Assembly (NCBI GenBank): GCA_009746045.1
Contig: RPFO01000677.1
Location: forward strand, 1 to 28,765
Source: Mesostigma viride
Lineage: Eukaryota; Streptophyta; Mesostigmatophyceae; Mesostigmatales; Mesostigmataceae
DNA: 28,765 bases
Direction of reading: 5' to 3'
Numbering within the stretch: the stretch's first letter is position 1; each line of letters begins with the position of its first letter. The notes beneath the pieces were generated by a model, which was not told the origin of the DNA, did not search any database, and saw only the letters and a program-made list of their open reading frames with translations. Shown here one piece after another: positions 21,001-28,765 of this stretch. Position numbers and translations under genes: made by a program.

Positions 21001-21080
21001 ACTGCCGAGGGCACGCGGTCGCGCTTAATGCGGGCAGCAAGACCAAGAGCGCATCCGCCTTTTTCCTGCCCCTGCACCGG
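11846..21080 (+). CDS. DEG7: DEG7/Nma111-type serine protease, exons 1-6 (5' part of gene)
   Basis: This is an ATP-independent trypsin-fold protease of the Deg/HtrA superfamily, in the large two-protease-domain group that includes plant DEG7 and yeast Nma111. Plant DEG7 has been linked to photosystem II repair in the chloroplast, whereas Nma111 is nuclear; location here is not shown, and the acidic N-terminus lacks a clear transit peptide. Six exons join in phase to 242 residues. The catalytic His is residue 95 ([10 protein letters not shown]), Asp is 126 (DPVHDFGFF) and Ser is 210 ([11 protein letters not shown]). Other family signatures are [41 protein letters not shown] and [11 protein letters not shown]. 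Introns are about 0.26, 3.9, 1.7, 1.8 and 0.8 kb, all GT-AG, mostly filled with tandem repeats. Family members are about 1000-1100 residues, so the PDZ domains and the second protease half are missing from this window. The first ATG is assumed; ATG at 11879 has a better context. Confidence 0.93.
12262..12403 (+). CDS. DEG7: DEG7-like exon 2, catalytic His
   Basis: The acceptor is TGCTTTGCAG, and 142 nt follow: [20 protein letters not shown], then [20 protein letters not shown] and NRHVVKP. It ends in phase 1 before GTCAGT. The first G of a split Gly codon is its last base. Confidence 0.93.
12412..12428 (+). repeat. interstitial telomere-like motif (TTTAGGG)2
   Basis: TTTAGGGTTTAGGGTTT lies eight bases inside intron 2. 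TTTAGGG is the Arabidopsis-type telomere repeat used by most land plants and many green algae. Two copies are few enough to be chance, though the position next to very long tandem arrays is worth noting. Confidence 0.5.
12830..13533. repeat. compound hexanucleotide array, about 700 bp
   Basis: In intron 2, successive blocks of six-base units keep the same register: (GGCACA) about 12852-12912, (GGCGCA) to about 13029, (GTCGCA) to about 13146 with single GTGGCA and GTTGCA units, (GTGACA) to about 13239 with two GTGATTATTGACA interruptions, (GTGACG) to about 13385, (GTGACA) to about 13450, and (GTGACT) mixed with GTGACA to 13533. Most neighbouring blocks differ by one base. The last block has a 30-bp higher-order unit, (TGTGAC)4 AGTGAC. 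Long ORFs such as poly-(Asp-Ser), poly-(Asp-Gly) and poly-(Thr-Val) are by-products. Confidence 0.95.
13773..13905. repeat. 44-bp tandem repeat, about 2.8 copies
   Basis: Copies start with GAAACAGAGC at 13773, 13817 and 13861 and contain CTACAGGACTAGCCTGGCTG. The third copy is diverged. It lies in intron 2. Confidence 0.85.
14051..14460. repeat. 11-bp tandem array (ACGACTATCAT)n
   Basis: About 35-38 units of an 11-bp word (ACGACTATCAT, with ATGCGACTATC, AGGACTATCAT and ACACGACTATC variants) fill this part of intron 2. The phrase CATAGACTATCATGC occurs twice 64 bases apart, a trace of higher-order duplication. It gives false Thr/Ile/Tyr/Asp/His-rich ORFs. Confidence 0.93.
15041..15102. repeat. 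(CA)n microsatellite
   Basis: Nearly pure CA dinucleotides with a few CACC breaks, in intron 2, directly before the tetranucleotide array. Confidence 0.9.
15139..16080. repeat. compound tetranucleotide array (CCTA)n-(CCCA)n-(CCTA)n-(CATA)n, 0.94 kb
   Basis: In intron 2 the array runs as (CCTA)n at about 15139-15304, (CCCA)n with CCA and CCCCA slips at about 15305-15843, (CCTA)n at 15844-15897, and a perfect (ATAC)46 at about 15897-16080. The plus strand from 15139 to 16088 holds only one G (15323). The minus strand of the middle block is (GGGT)n, a repeat able to form very stable G-quadruplexes. The His/Pro/Thr-rich ORFs of over 400 residues in all plus frames are artefacts of the repeat. 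Confidence 0.97.
16346..16416 (+). CDS. DEG7: DEG7-like exon 3
   Basis: The acceptor is ATACGACCACAG. The 71 nt complete the split Gly and read [20 protein letters not shown] then RDP, before donor GTAAGT, phase 0. The [19 protein letters not shown] string is highly characteristic of DEG7/Nma111 proteins and joins exactly to VHDFGFF in exon 4. Confidence 0.95.
17344..17605. repeat. 79-bp minisatellite, about 3 copies
   Basis: In intron 3 copies contain GATAATCTTGTTCTGCTGCC and ACGCCCACCACCG, with periods of 79 and 78 bases (TGCCCACTGC at 17361 and 17440, TGCCCCTGCG at 17518). Internally they are built from CCACC and GCCGC runs. Confidence 0.85.
18157..18350 (+). CDS. DEG7: DEG7-like exon 4, catalytic Asp
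   Basis: The acceptor is ATCCCCCTGCCAG and the exon has 194 nt. [18 protein letters not shown] carries the catalytic Asp. It is followed by [20 protein letters not shown] and [17 protein letters not shown]. It ends in phase 2 before GTGAGT. This is the longest and most GC-rich exon, and its third codon positions are mostly G or C, unlike the surrounding intron. Confidence 0.96.
18528..18627. repeat. 12-bp minisatellite (CATGCCACCGCT), about 8 copies
   Basis: Head-to-tail CATGCCACCGCT units with single-base variants (CGCA, CGAT) in intron 4, at constant spacing. Confidence 0.93.
18640..19700. other. unique part of intron 4, possible transposon relic
   Basis: Short open stretches exist on both strands, for example a minus-strand run over about 18938-19086 reading [20 protein letters not shown], and a plus-strand run ending at 19456 ([16 protein letters not shown]). 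They look partly coding but stop or change frame and match no family I recognise. A decayed mobile element inside the intron is possible. Confidence 0.25.
19722..19988. repeat. 7-bp tandem array (TATAATG)n
   Basis: In intron 4, about 24 perfect units lie between about 19768 and 19936, with degenerate units (TATGATG, TACATATG, CATAATG, CATGACG) on both flanks. Degenerate ends and a homogeneous core are usual for a growing array. The Tyr/Ile/His-rich minus-strand ORFs are by-products. Confidence 0.95.
20113..20149 (+). CDS. DEG7: DEG7-like exon 5, 37-nt micro-exon
   Basis: The acceptor is GTGCTGTCGCAG. Its first base completes the Ser codon split with exon 4, then [12 protein letters not shown] follows, ending in phase 0 at the donor GTGGGT. 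The YNDFNTFY motif is nearly invariant in this family and leads into [13 protein letters not shown] of exon 6. At 37 nt it would be missed by ORF-based annotation. Confidence 0.93.
20868..20938. repeat. (CA)n-rich microsatellite
   Basis: Imperfect CACACG/CACATACGCA repeats immediately before the acceptor of exon 6, in intron 5. Confidence 0.85.
20955..21080 (+). CDS. DEG7: DEG7-like exon 6, catalytic Ser
   Basis: The acceptor is GGTCCCTGCAG and 42 codons follow: [16 protein letters not shown] with the nucleophile Ser in GGSSGSP, then [20 protein letters not shown] and LHR. It ends in phase 0 before GTGAGT. In relatives the chain continues with VVRAL-type sequence towards the first PDZ domain. 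That continuation is not found in the remaining 7.7 kb. Confidence 0.96.
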
Positions 21081-21277
21081 GTGAGTGGCTGAAGAAAGCA
21101 TGGAGCTGTTGCCTGGCAGCGTGTGTAGCCATGCTACATGATCGAAATGGGTATACATACGATGTGCCGTATTATGGTGACATGCAGTAGTAGAGGCGTG
21201 CCTACAAGCGTCCCAGCTGGACTAGGAGCCCAACCGCCACACATCATCATCTGTTGCCTGGTGGCCGAGAAGCGTGT

Positions 21278-21355
21278 CTAGAAACATGCAAGCGTGCGCC
21301 TATTGGTGAACCTGTCACAGGAATCATGCAAGCGTGTGCCTGTTGGTGAACCTGT
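21278..21355. repeat. 41-bp direct duplication
   Basis: ATGCAAGCGTGCGCCTATTG followed by GTGAACCTGT is repeated as ATGCAAGCGTGTGCCTGTTG with GTGAACCTGT about 41 bases later. Confidence 0.8.
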
Positions 21356-21403
21356 TTGTCCATGCAGTCTTGCTTTCCCAGTGCATGGAGTTGGGAATCT
21401 TTA

Positions 21404-21690
21404 GTTAGATCAGGTATGACACACACCAGCGTGAATTCTAGTTAGATCAGGTATGACACACACCAGCGTGAATTCTAGTTAGATCAGGTATGACACACAC
21501 CAGCGTGAATGCTAGTTAGATCAGGTATGACACACACCAGCGTGAATTCTAGTTAGATCAGGTATGACACACACCAGCGTGAATGCTAGTTAGATCAGGT
21601 ATGACACACACCAGCGTGAATTCTAGTTAGATCAGGTATGACACACACCAGCGTGAATGCTAGTTAGATCAGGTATGACACACACCAGCA
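21404..21690. repeat. 37-bp minisatellite, 7.8 copies, dimeric pattern
   Basis: Units start GTTAGATCAGGTATGACACA and end GCGTGAATTCTA or GCGTGAATGCTA, with starts at 21404, 21441, 21478, 21515, 21552, 21589, 21626 and 21663. From copy 2 onward GAATTC and GAATGC units strictly alternate, so the array grew as a 74-bp dimer. It lies about 320 bases past exon 6. Confidence 0.95.
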
Positions 21691-24600
21691 AGAATACGTT
21701 GATGACCATGTCGACGTCAGACCAGACCACAGCATGGCTTATTCTTGCAAGACTGCCATTAATTAGATATTTCACAACCTTTACGAGTGCCTGCGTGACA
21801 CAAAATCAGCAGCGAAAACCCGGCTGCCAAATGGGATCGCAGACTGTCCGACTGTTGTGTCTGCATGAGCTTTTAGCGCTTCGGCTATAGTAGAGAGCCT
21901 AAGTTCTACAAGCATTCCATAGAGCCACGTGTAGCGGTAGAGAGCATCCCATGAGTGCCAATAGGATCGATGTAGTTTGTATATTCGCGGTGAGCATGTG
22001 GACGTAATGCAATCTGTCTGTCATCTTATAGTGCGTCGTTTGATGTCATTCTTGATTTTAGGTGTTGTGCACGGGTGCAGCAGGAGATGAGAGTTCTCTT
22101 CGTCTTGACACACAGGTATATGAACTATGAGTAGGCAGGAGATAAAGTCTTTAGCTCTGATATATCGGATAGGACGACAGGACCTCTGTTCGCTCAGAGC
22201 TGCGAGCGGAATCGAGAGACTCGAGTCGAGGTCGCTGGGAGAAGTGGAGCAGGTGCAGTCGGTGATTAGCGTCCCTGTATCTGCGGAGCACGCGCTTCTG
22301 GAGTCGCATGAGATAGGGCAGGCGTGTGCATAGAGATTAGGCACACAAGAGTGTGCTGTAGCATGGTGCACTTAAGTTTTGAGTGTGGACAGAGTAACGT
22401 ATGTGTATATCGATCTATAATCGGAACTGAGAGGTAGATGCAAAGTACAACAACGTGATATTAAACGCCGAGCCCCTCATCTTTCTTATTTCTTATTCAC
22501 CTGCGAATCTGCCCTACAACTGCGCAAAGTATGATTATCACTGAGTGCTGGTACGGGCCGAGCGGTGTGTGATCGATTGACGTGGCATGGGCAGCAGTGG
22601 ATTTTTGGCGAGGTACGCTGCGCCTTGTTACAACGAGCATTGTCATGACGTTCGTTGCTAGCTGTAACGTGTTACTATCTGACTGGTGTTTGGAGTCCAG
22701 CTCTTTGTCTTGCGGCACCGGTCTTGCATCAGCGCCGTTATGCTCTGGTGTGGTGTTGCCTACGTCGACTAGATGCTATCTGATTTACTTGATTATAGCG
22801 GACTGGAGGGAATCTTTCTGTGCAGGCGTCAAGGAGTTAGACTCGCCATGAGTTTTACGGTAAGAGGTCTGTGTGGGCGCTGTGGTTACACTGTGTGAGA
22901 TGTGCAGTTAGGTTATGGCCGACGACAAGTGAGTGTGGGGCCGCTGACGCATAGACTGTAAATCCCTTCTCCATCCGTCCGTAGTGTGTTGCGAGTATGT
23001 GTGTAGGAGTGTGGTGGATTGAGGGATCTGATTTTAGTCTGTTGAAGTTGCACTCATGGCAGTGACATATGAGCAGGGATAGTGGTCTACAGGAGAGCCT
23101 AGTGTCTCGTTCGTCAGAGCCCCGATAGACTCTGACGATGACTGGGTATGATTTGAGGGCGCATTATATCACGCATCGTACTCGCTGCCAGGGGAAGATA
23201 GGGCGTGATTAGAGCCTGATGCTCGTACCATACATCCGTTCGCGTTGGGTGTTTGCCAGGATGTGCGAGATTCGATGGCCGTCGAGGCATATCGCAGCCT
23301 TATGCAGTTGAGTCCATGGGTTAGGTCACGTTGTTGTACCTGGTGTGCTGAGTGTTTGGATCATTGTCTTGAGTGTATGGATCGAGTATGCCAGATGTCG
23401 AGAATAAGCTCTATAGGCGTCGTAGTCGATAGCAGTCTCGTGTCATGCTAGATCGCTTGTTTGTGGTTTGGGATTGACGCTGAACGGGCCGTTGACCGTA
23501 GTATGAGCTTAAATTGGCTCGACTGTCGATGGGATCGACTGCGCGTTGCAGGTGTCGATCTGATGGTACCTCAGCTAGGCTGATGATGGTCAGTATTTGT
23601 AATCGTGTATGATCGTATAGGGCGGTGGGCTCGGTGCAATGTCGCAGGATTTCAGTAGATATCTGCCGTCCGGCGCCCGTGCTTGCCTCGCCCTTACCTT
23701 CGCTCTCATCGGGCAACCTTTGTGGAGAATCAAAGTCGGTTAGATGACGCTCGAAAACTGATCATGAGTGGTATATCCCGAGTTTATTAAACTGGCCATG
23801 TGTTAGAAAAATTTGCCCAGGAGCCATGTACCTGTTGGTGTGGCTTGCTTGACCGCGAGGCTGGGTACTTAACGTGCGAGGACGCCCAAAGAAAATGAGC
23901 CTATGCAGCCCTAAGCGTGTGACCTAACTAAATTGATATTAGTGTATCTTCCGAAAGTTGACCATTTGGGCAGATCTCTCGGCGAAGTTCCCGCAAGCTT
24001 CATCCGTGTGTTTGACTGGACATCTTTCCTTTCTGGACTTGGCAACTCGCTGGTAACCGCAAAAGGAGCAATGCCCCGAATGCGGATACATGCAACCCGT
24101 GTAGGCCCGGAGTGCAGACTGTATCCTTTGCACGACCATAAAACAATCTTCTTTAACAAATTTGCGCGACCGCTTTCCACACCATAGTACCACAACAAGT
24201 GTGCTTGGAGCAAAATTTGACAATCCAATATCCCTTACATATGCGCGTGTTTTCCACGAAACACAATTAACTGGACTAGGCAAGAGCTTTTTAGGTTTGT
24301 TGAGCCGATCAAGCTCTGTGTATGGTCAGTTGCTTTGTAACCTGCCTTATTAATTTAATGGTATCTACCTAAAGTGGTTTTGCTGATTGATCAATTGGGT
24401 AGCGCTCCATAGCACTGATTTATAATATTACTTCATTTACCCCTAAATGGGCTGAGATCCTGCCGATCATCGGCTGTAACTCAACATGTTTTGCAAACGC
24501 AGATGCCATCCAACCTACCCTTATCCAATGGCTATCCTTGGGGGGCGAGGCATGTCCATAGTTGCCCTGTGCGCCGTGACAATATCACAAACCTCACATA

Positions 24601-25860
24601 TACTGCAGGGGTGGCCATAGAAAACCACCGCTGTCAAAGTCAGGGGGTCAAGACTGCACGTTTTGCGCGCTCTCTTGGCAGATTGCGCATTTCGAGCTAG
24701 TTTCCTATGTAATAAGATCTGCAGACACCTAACCAACTTCAGGAATGATAAACAATTAAGTTTTCTGAACAGTTTGAGCATCCGGGTCATGCATTTGGCG
24801 TTTGGGTTTATACCAGCCGCTAGTTACACCCATACAGCCTATAGGGGTAACCGTTGGTAAAAAAGCACCCAAGGGTAGGGGTTGGGCATACTACCTACAA
24901 AAAAGGCTGCTGGCCCACCAGCCATCCAAGTACTCAGTAACATTGCCCTTCCAACGAGATGGAAAAACATAACTGCATCATCACACTGCCCCTTAAATAT
25001 GGCAGCCTATGTGCAGGTGCCACCTTGTCCATGCTGCACGCAGTAAAGTGGTACGGATCCCTAGCGCAAAGCTAATGCATTGCTACTAGAGGCAGCCAAC
25101 ACAACAAACTAGTGCGATGTTGAGCCTATTTCAAGCTCTGCCCTAAGCAAGGATAAAACTAGCCTAAGATGCTATAGCGCTTGCCAGCTGCGTCTTAATG
25201 GCCAGCACAACTCTGAGCTTACATGCTGACAATGGGGATCGGCTGTTCTATTTGAGTCGGGGTTGTGGCTATTTACGTGTCGTTAGGTTTGTTTAGTATC
25301 GTGTTGTTTCCTACTTGAGCATAGTTGGGTCTGTGTAGTGATGTGGATTCGATATAGATCCTGTTGTATGGTTTGTCCAATTCTTGTGTTGCGATCTAGT
25401 TGCTTTGCTATGTTTGTGCTAGAGTATGTGGGTTGGGAAAATGGTATAGTGTGCATAATCTATTAGTTTGATGTTGGGTTATGGTGATTCATAGTTGTTA
25501 AAGCCTTGTCTACGATCTAGGCGCGCGTTTGAAAATGATTCATGCACGCTTGGATCTTATGTCTAGCGAGTTGGTTGCGATGTTCGAGTCTGTAGCGCGA
25601 TGGGGAGAGTCATCTTATAGAGAGGTGGTGTTTGTATGAGAGGGGTCCGCTTGTATGGTCCTGATTGGGTCGATTATTGTAAGGATTGGCTATATGTGAT
25701 AAGAGTTAGTTGAGAGTAATTAGTATAGTGTTGCTACGAGTTGTTTGTTGTTGCAGCCGGTTGATGTAGACGTTTGGTGTAGCATTTAGTAGATTGTGTT
25801 TTGAATTGTCAGCTGATAGCATAACTAGATTGCTCTGTCTAGTCTCGTTAAGTAATCTCT
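21691..25860. other. 4.2 kb without a recognised gene
   Basis: I see no domain, RNA gene or exon that fits the missing part of DEG7. Large parts (about 22100-23460 and 25240-25860) are rich in T and G and poor in C on the plus strand. Short ORFs of up to about 115 residues occur at chance level. If the DEG7-like gene is intact, this is intron 6. Confidence 0.5.
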
Positions 25861-25864
25861 GAAT

Positions 25865-25935
25865 GTGTTGTTGTTGTTCAGAATGTTGTTGTTGTTGTTG
25901 TTTGTGTTGTTGTTGTTGTTGTTGTTGTTGTTGTG
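25865..25935. repeat. (GTT)n microsatellite
   Basis: Runs of GTT or TTG with two short interruptions, lying in a T/G-rich, C-poor stretch. Confidence 0.9.
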
Positions 25936-25939
25936 CTCG

Positions 25940-27990
25940 TTTGAGAGATTAGTCTCTGCCTTGATTGGTGTAAGGCGTTGGGAGTTGCGTGGAGCGTGTG
26001 CCGTGTTGTGGTGTGCTTGCGCCCTTGCGGTGTGGTGGTGGCGTGAGTGGCTTGGTTTGCGGCACTAGCGTGTTTGGGATCGTGACAATATGGTGTGGAT
26101 GCGATTGCGTAGTACGAGAGTCAGAGTTGACCTGATTGGAGCGATCGTCTGCACACGTCGTCGCGTCCGTCGTCGTCGGTCCGTCCCACGTCGTTCTGCG
26201 ATCGGTCCGCGCGTGCGTTGGAGAGTACGTCATCGCGCCAGGTCTTTGTTTTGCGTGTCGTCTAGAGCTCTTCCAGAGCTTTGCGGCTCGTGCCCTGAGC
26301 GGGTCAGTCATGGTTCAAGTCGTTCTCAACGTCTTACCTAGTGTTGTCTGCCTTGTGAAAGGGGGCGGCGTACCGCTACACGACCACGTGCCCACGTCCT
26401 AGAGTTCTTGTTTCGACTGCTTGCTGCGCTCGTCGTCCAGGTCCCGAGAGGTGCGTCTGGAACGTTGACCGCGCGGGCGCCTAGTGGGTCGGTGGGTCGT
26501 CGGCAACAGTCTGGTCGCCAAATCTGAATATTAATGCTAGAGTTCGTTTCGACACATTGTCAGATCAACATTTCGAGGAATCTCCTGGTGGAGTGCGTAG
26601 CGTCGAGAGCGCAGCTAGACAATCGGGCCGTTCGTCAATCGTCGTCGTCGTCAAGCGTGAGCGTCTACAGTCAGATGGCGATCGGAGAGTAGACGACTGT
26701 CGGCCATGGTATGCCGAGGGACGGTCACAACGACATGGGTCAGAGTAACGAGAATCGATACACATCGTAGCGCGTAACGAGATGCTCCGGGTTCGAGGGC
26801 TTGCGCGTCTCGCTCCCAACGTAACCGGTCCAAAGGTCGTCGTCGTCGTCGCACATTCACGATAGACGCCGGGCTTCAAAGCCCGGAGAGTCAGGGATGC
26901 GCTGTGGCGGAGCAGCTGTTCTGTGCTAGAATCACTGAGTCACTATAGTACACGATCCGAACAGAGATTGCACAGGTGCTCGAGTGCTAGGAGATCACGG
27001 CCCTAAGTCCCACGTCAGCCACACCGGCTAAAGGGTCGTCGTAGTCGTCAAGGCGCTGAGTCCACTGGCACTTCAAAATTACACATGTGTTCTCTAGGCG
27101 AGAGCTTCGGAGGTCCCTATCGCTCCCGCATTGCCAGAGTGGTGACGTGTGCAATGAAGCGGTGGCCTGATCAGTCATGTCAACCTAGGTTTCTCCAACA
27201 TTTACATGCGCGCCGGTGTGCAACGGGAAAGGAATGGTGAAGAAGTTTCTCTCTTAAATGAATATTAAGATCTTGGGCCAAAATGATGTCCAGCTTGGCA
27301 CTGCCGCTAAGATTTTACAGTTGAGAGGAGGCGCTAATCTCAAAGGGTCTAAACAATAAAATGTCCATATATAGAAATGCCGCATGGTGCGATTGGGTAG
27401 CCGCTGTGGCCAACGTCTGCGACAATCCCACCCGCGAGTAGAAACAATGGTAAACCAACTTCCTGAAAAGGTAATCCGAATTAGATGTGATAGGTGGTTC
27501 GAGAAGGGGGCGCCAGGTACACACAGGGACTGAAAGTGCGAAGTAAGGCCATAGTGGTCGTGGCAACGTTGGCTAAAAGCGCCAACATTCCCCTGTCACC
27601 GGGAGAGCTAACGATCGATGCAAAGTGCATTGGACGATTACTGAATGATGACTTTGCGACATAGACGTGTTACCGCTGCTTTTCGGGAGGATGATAAGCC
27701 TAGAGAGCAACGAAGGAGCAAACTGGGCCAGCAGGGACTGGAGCACGTGATGGCCTTAGACGATGGGGCGTGCTTGGCCTTTTGATGACCCAAATGCGCC
27801 ACTGCTGCCCAAGCCAGGGGATCTGGGAGGCCCAACGCTCTGCTCCAATGAATAAGAAATCATTCAAAAGTTATTCAAAATAACACTAGAACACTTGAGG
27901 GGCTAATAGAGGAAATGGTAGCGCCAGTTGGCTCTCAGCCCATTGTATGGCGGGAGCAGGCCTTGACAGTTAACAATTACGGACCCTACG
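25940..27990. other. 2 kb without a recognised gene
   Basis: Mixed sequence with several GTCGTCGTC runs (26158-26180, 26639-26653, 26837-26852). It includes a clean hairpin at 26869-26886 (CCGGGCTT, loop CA, AAGCCCGG). No family recognised. Confidence 0.45.
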
Positions 27991-27997
27991 AGGGATA

Positions 27998-28408
27998 TTG
28001 GTTCCTATGGCTTTTGCCCCTAACCCTCTTTCCATTCGGAAAAGCCTGAACGAGCGATGGAACCGCGCACCTCCGCTCATGGGCCATACGGGTGTTCGTT
28101 TCATGTCTGTGGGCCAGTTGGCTGAAGTGGTTGTCGCACCTGTGTTGCGGATTCATTGTCTGGCATCTTGCCAGTGTGCGTGTGCGTTCGGCGCTGTGTC
28201 TGGCGCCTGTGGTCAGTGCGCTCTGGGCGAGTGCCACATGATGGGGGGAAGCGCCTGTTGCCCTTCCTGCTCTGAGGACTTTGTGCTTCCGCGTCCTGTC
28301 GCTTCTCTTGTTTGTCTTGTGCTTATTTGCTTGATGTCGCTCATGTGCTTGTGGTCGTGCCGTCAGCTAAATCGGAAGGAAGTCTCGAGCTCGCGCACGA
28401 ACGTATAG
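27998..28408 (+). CDS. unassigned Cys-rich ORF, 136 aa
   Basis: I do not recognise this product. Residues of about 53-93 are rich in Cys (CLASCQCACAFG, CGQCALGEC, CCPSC), followed by a hydrophobic stretch (PVASLVCLVLICLMSLMCLW) that could span a membrane. The layout of a Cys-rich segment before one membrane helix is protein-like, but there is no homology to cite, and T/G-rich DNA readily yields Cys, Val and Leu codons by chance. It could also be an exon, as it is open before its first ATG for only a short distance. Confidence 0.2.
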   Translation: MVPMAFAPNPLSIRKSLNERWNRAPPLMGHTGVRFMSVGQLAEVVVAPVLRIHCLASCQCACAFGAVSGACGQCALGECHMMGGSACCPSCSEDFVLPRPVASLVCLVLICLMSLMCLWSCRQLNRKEVSSSRTNV

Positions 28409-28765
28409 ATTTCAGAGGAATGGTGAAAGACCCGGAGAGAGATATAGATCCACATCAAGTAGCGAAACACTCTAATTTTAAGTGAAGGTTTAGCTACAAG
28501 TTAGTCTTCACAATGGTTGCACGTCTTAATGGCGAAACCAAGCGTGATCGTTAGATCAAGGTGTTGATTCGAGATGGTGGGTACCATAATATACCTTGCG
28601 TCATATAATGTTTTGGGAGACAAGAGTTCATGCCAACCCTACACCACTTGTGGGGGACTAGGATTGCAAACGCCTCACAGCAATGTAGTGCCTCGTCTAC
28701 CACAAGCCTTAGCGTAGTGCCACGCACATACCGTGGCGAGCTAAAAATAGAAAAAGACGCTATTT
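28409..28765. other. right end of window, nothing recognised
   Basis: AT-richer unique sequence without repeats, RNA genes or a recognisable exon. Confidence 0.5.

Noticed and set aside
24074-24105. CPECGY zinc-finger-like string on the plus strand
   Set aside because: Only about 15 codons are open and no partner Cys pair is present.
26869-26886. Rho-independent terminator-like hairpin
   Set aside because: The stem is good, but no T run follows and the context is eukaryotic.
27258-27359. 33-codon ORF with protein-like composition (ILGQNDVQLGTAAKILQLRG)
   Set aside because: It is too short to judge, is preceded by an in-frame stop, and has no splice sites or family match.

Overview
This window looks like nuclear DNA of a photosynthetic eukaryote, most likely a green alga. 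It contains a spliced DEG7/Nma111-type serine protease gene with GT-AG introns, a decayed tyrosine-recombinase (DIRS-like) retrotransposon, very abundant micro- and minisatellites, and two copies of the plant/algal telomere motif TTTAGGG inside an intron. There is no sign of bacterial operons. The lineage is an inference: Deg7/Nma111 proteases also occur in fungi, and no marker gene fixes the species.

Layout. 1-1230: mostly non-coding, with one unassigned ORF. About 1330-3831: remnant of a DIRS/PAT-type element (RNase H, a 2A-like motif, tyrosine recombinase, split direct repeats of 137 bp) broken by several frameshifts and lacking its 5' part. 3970-4075: degenerate tRNA-like (SINE-head-like) sequence on the minus strand. 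4080-9700: no certain gene but several minisatellites, the best being a 22-copy 33-bp array with higher-order structure (7836-8559). 9746-10206: two neighbouring minus-strand exons of an unidentified gene. 11846-21080: the first six exons of the DEG7-like gene, in order and with matching splice phases. They carry a complete His-Asp-Ser triad spread over 9.2 kb, because the introns are swollen by tandem repeats (hexanucleotide, 11-bp, tetranucleotide, 79-bp, 12-bp and 7-bp arrays). 21404-21690: a 37-bp minisatellite in the presumed sixth intron. 21691-28765: no recognisable gene. The rest of DEG7 (PDZ domains and the second, degenerate protease half) is not seen here.

The main results are the DEG7 gene model, which simple ORF calling does not reveal, and the internal structure of the repeat arrays. 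Some arrays step from one unit to another by single-base changes while keeping register. I did not find a convincing new biological system such as a defence island, an RNA-guided system or a biosynthetic cluster.
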